Source: an uncultured Acidimicrobiia bacterium (GTDB lineage: Bacteria; Actinomycetota; Acidimicrobiia; Spongiisociales; UBA5794). Taken from it: 14,405 nt of DNA. Shown one piece after another: positions 13,051 to 14,405 of this stretch; the first letter of the stretch is position 1, and the number at the start of each line of letters is the position of its first letter. The stretch spans positions 1-14,405 of the forward strand of contig CAJWGC010000012.1 of assembly GCA_913031525.1 (NCBI GenBank). The letters run 5' to 3'. The notes beneath the pieces were generated by a model. The model worked only from the letters and a program-made list of their open reading frames with translations, was not told the origin of the DNA and did no database searches. The translations under genes and the position numbers were made by a program.

Positions 13051-14405
13051 ATGCAAGTTTCATCTCTCATAAGCCGTAAGGAAATTCAAGAGCATCACCA
13101 TGATCATGAAGAGGGCTGTAGCCACGATCATGAGCATACCAACTTTCGGTTAACGACCATGATTGCCGGTGTCGTGTTCATTGCTAATTCATTTTTCATG
13201 CAATGGTTTGCAGGTGCCGATAATCAGGTCGCCGGAATCAGCGCCTTTATCGGGGCTGTGATCTTGGGTTTCCCCATTATTCGCCTCGCAATAAAAGACA
13301 TAAAGAGAGGCATGCTAACTATCAATGAACTGGTGGCCATCGCTTTTCTGGCGGCTATGGCGTCTGGGGAATCCCAGCTCGGCGGCTATCAGACAGCCGG
13401 TATCGTGGCTTTTTTCATGTTGCTCGGTGAGTTGATCGAGACTCGTACCGCTGCCGGAGCCCGCGCCTCGATTGCCTCACTTGTAAAGCTTACACCCACC
13501 AAGGCCAGGCGGATAGTTGGGAACGATGAGGAGGAAGTCGCAGCCTCTCAATTGAAGATAGGCGACGTTATTCGGGTTCGTCCTGGAGACAATATTGCTG
13601 CCGATGGCAAAATCGTTAGCGGTCAGGGTTCCATCAATCAGGCCAATATTACAGGCGAATCGCTTCCTATTGATAAGAGCAGTGGGGATGAGGTTTTTGC
13701 TGGAACGATCAATCTCAATGGCGTGCTAGAAGTTGAGGTGACCCGTGCTGGGGAAGATACAACATTCGGACGTGTGCGAGACTTGATCCTGTCGGCCGAG
13801 CAAACCAAGCTGCCTATCATGCGTATCATTGATCAGTATATGGGCTACTATACTCCATTGGTTTTGGTCATAGGGGCCCTCGTCTGGTTTTTTACTGGGA
13901 ACATTGAGCGGGTGGTTTCCGTGCTGGTGATCTCGTGTCCTTGCGCGTTCATTCTTGCTTCACCCTCAGCAATGGTTGCTGCGCTGGCCTCCGCTGCACG
14001 CTTGGGAGTGCTGATCAAGAACGTTGGCGATATCGAGATCGCCGCACGCATCAATGCCTTCGTGTTTGATAAGACTGGCACATTGACTACCGGCGAACTA
14101 ACGGTTAGCCGGCTTGCACCCCAAGGAGACATCAAGCCTGCAGAGTTACTCAAGGTTGCCGCTACTGCAGAAAAATTCAGCAACCACCCAACGGCCAAGG
14201 CATTGAGCAATCTTGCCGAAGAGGCCGGCTTGAATCTGGCCGACCCGGATGATTTCAAGGAGACCGCAGGCAAGGGGGTACAGGCTAAGGTGAATGGTTC
14301 AAATATCGTGATTGGCCGCTCGCAGTGGCTTCGTGAGAATGGTGTCGCTGATGATTTTGAATCCAAGGTCGACCTGCAGGAGGCTGAAGGCTACAGCCTA
14401 TTGTT
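13051..14405 (+). CDS. P1B-type heavy-metal translocating ATPase, N-terminal part (3' end beyond window)
   Basis: This predicted metal-cation exporter in the inner membrane is open to the window edge, with 451 codons seen of a usual 600-750. The N-terminus lacks a GMTCxxC metal-binding domain. It has instead a His/Asp/Glu-rich stretch (His15-17, His19, His25, His27, His29, Cys23) suited to zinc-like ions. Membrane segments appear near 32-50, 55-80, 90-108, 113-130, 265-287 and 288-310. The actuator motif TGES is at 201-204, the metal-site Cys-Pro-Cys at 296-298 in SCPCAFILASPSA, the phosphorylated Asp340 in DKTGT, and the nucleotide-domain His379-Pro380. Zn/Cd/Pb or Co export is likely; the metal is not certain. 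The ATG at 13051 is the first available start after an in-frame stop at 13036. It has no Shine-Dalgarno, though TATAAC at 13034 could be a -10 box. Confidence 0.92.
   Translation, partial: MQVSSLISRKEIQEHHHDHEEGCSHDHEHTNFRLTTMIAGVVFIANSFFMQWFAGADNQVAGISAFIGAVILGFPIIRLAIKDIKRGMLTINELVAIAFLAAMASGESQLGGYQTAGIVAFFMLLGELIETRTAAGARASIASLVKLTPTKARRIVGNDEEEVAASQLKIGDVIRVRPGDNIAADGKIVSGQGSINQANITGESLPIDKSSGDEVFAGTINLNGVLEVEVTRAGEDTTFGRVRDLILSAEQTKLPIMRIIDQYMGYYTPLVLVIGALVWFFTGNIERVVSVLVISCPCAFILASPSAMVAALASAARLGVLIKNVGDIEIAARINAFVFDKTGTLTTGELTVSRLAPQGDIKPAELLKVAATAEKFSNHPTAKALSNLAEEAGLNLADPDDFKETAGKGVQAKVNGSNIVIGRSQWLRENGVADDFESKVDLQEAEGYSLL

Noticed and set aside
13848..14366. 172-codon open frame on the minus strand
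   Set aside because: It is antisense to the P-type ATPase, which has CPC and DKTGT in the plus-strand frame.

Overview
The window (about 14.4 kb, middling GC) is gene-dense. It has no RNA genes, CRISPR array or recognisable complete insertion sequence, and no gene-free stretch longer than about 300 bases. From position 1 to about 12,930 it reads as one bacterial genome. That genome makes menaquinone and matures c-type cytochromes by System I. The Cys-free MerR-type regulator with two HTH-like segments, apparently leaderless starts and start/stop overlaps fit an actinobacterium-like lineage, perhaps Acidimicrobiia. This assignment is inference only, and other menaquinone-using phyla such as Chloroflexota cannot be excluded from sequence reading alone.

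Region 1 (1-3790, minus strand). Four genes run leftward: a zinc-ribbon Nudix hydrolase, a class III (omega-type) PLP aminotransferase, an M20 metallopeptidase, and the N-terminal part of a Ser/Thr/Pro-rich secreted lipoprotein cut by the window edge. They look like a small catabolic or salvage operon.

Region 2 (3791-4672). A 74-codon DUF2007-like protein on the plus strand converges on a thioredoxin gene on the minus strand, with one base between their stop codons. The intergenic region right of thioredoxin carries a plausible promoter for the next operon.

Region 3 (4673-11189, plus strand). A MerR-type regulator is followed by menF-menD-menH-menC-menB. Every junction overlaps by 1-4 bases, so this is a translationally coupled operon. 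It covers chorismate to isochorismate, SEPHCHC, SHCHC and o-succinylbenzoate, plus the later DHNA-CoA ring closure. MenE (OSB-CoA ligase), MenA and MenG are not in the window.

Region 4 (11245 to about 12,930, plus strand). ccmA and ccmB encode the haem-handling ABC transporter and overlap each other. ccmB overlaps the start of ccmC. Menaquinone and cytochrome c maturation genes therefore sit side by side, consistent with shared respiratory roles.

Region 5 (about 12,930-14,405). CcmC homology stops abruptly after its tryptophan-rich haem motif, and unrelated sequence follows. That sequence holds the tail of an unknown reading frame, a very short ORF, and the first 451 codons of a P1B-type heavy-metal ATPase with a His-rich N-terminus. 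This is either a true insertion or recombination breakpoint or, quite possibly, a chimeric assembly join. It is the most important anomaly in the window.
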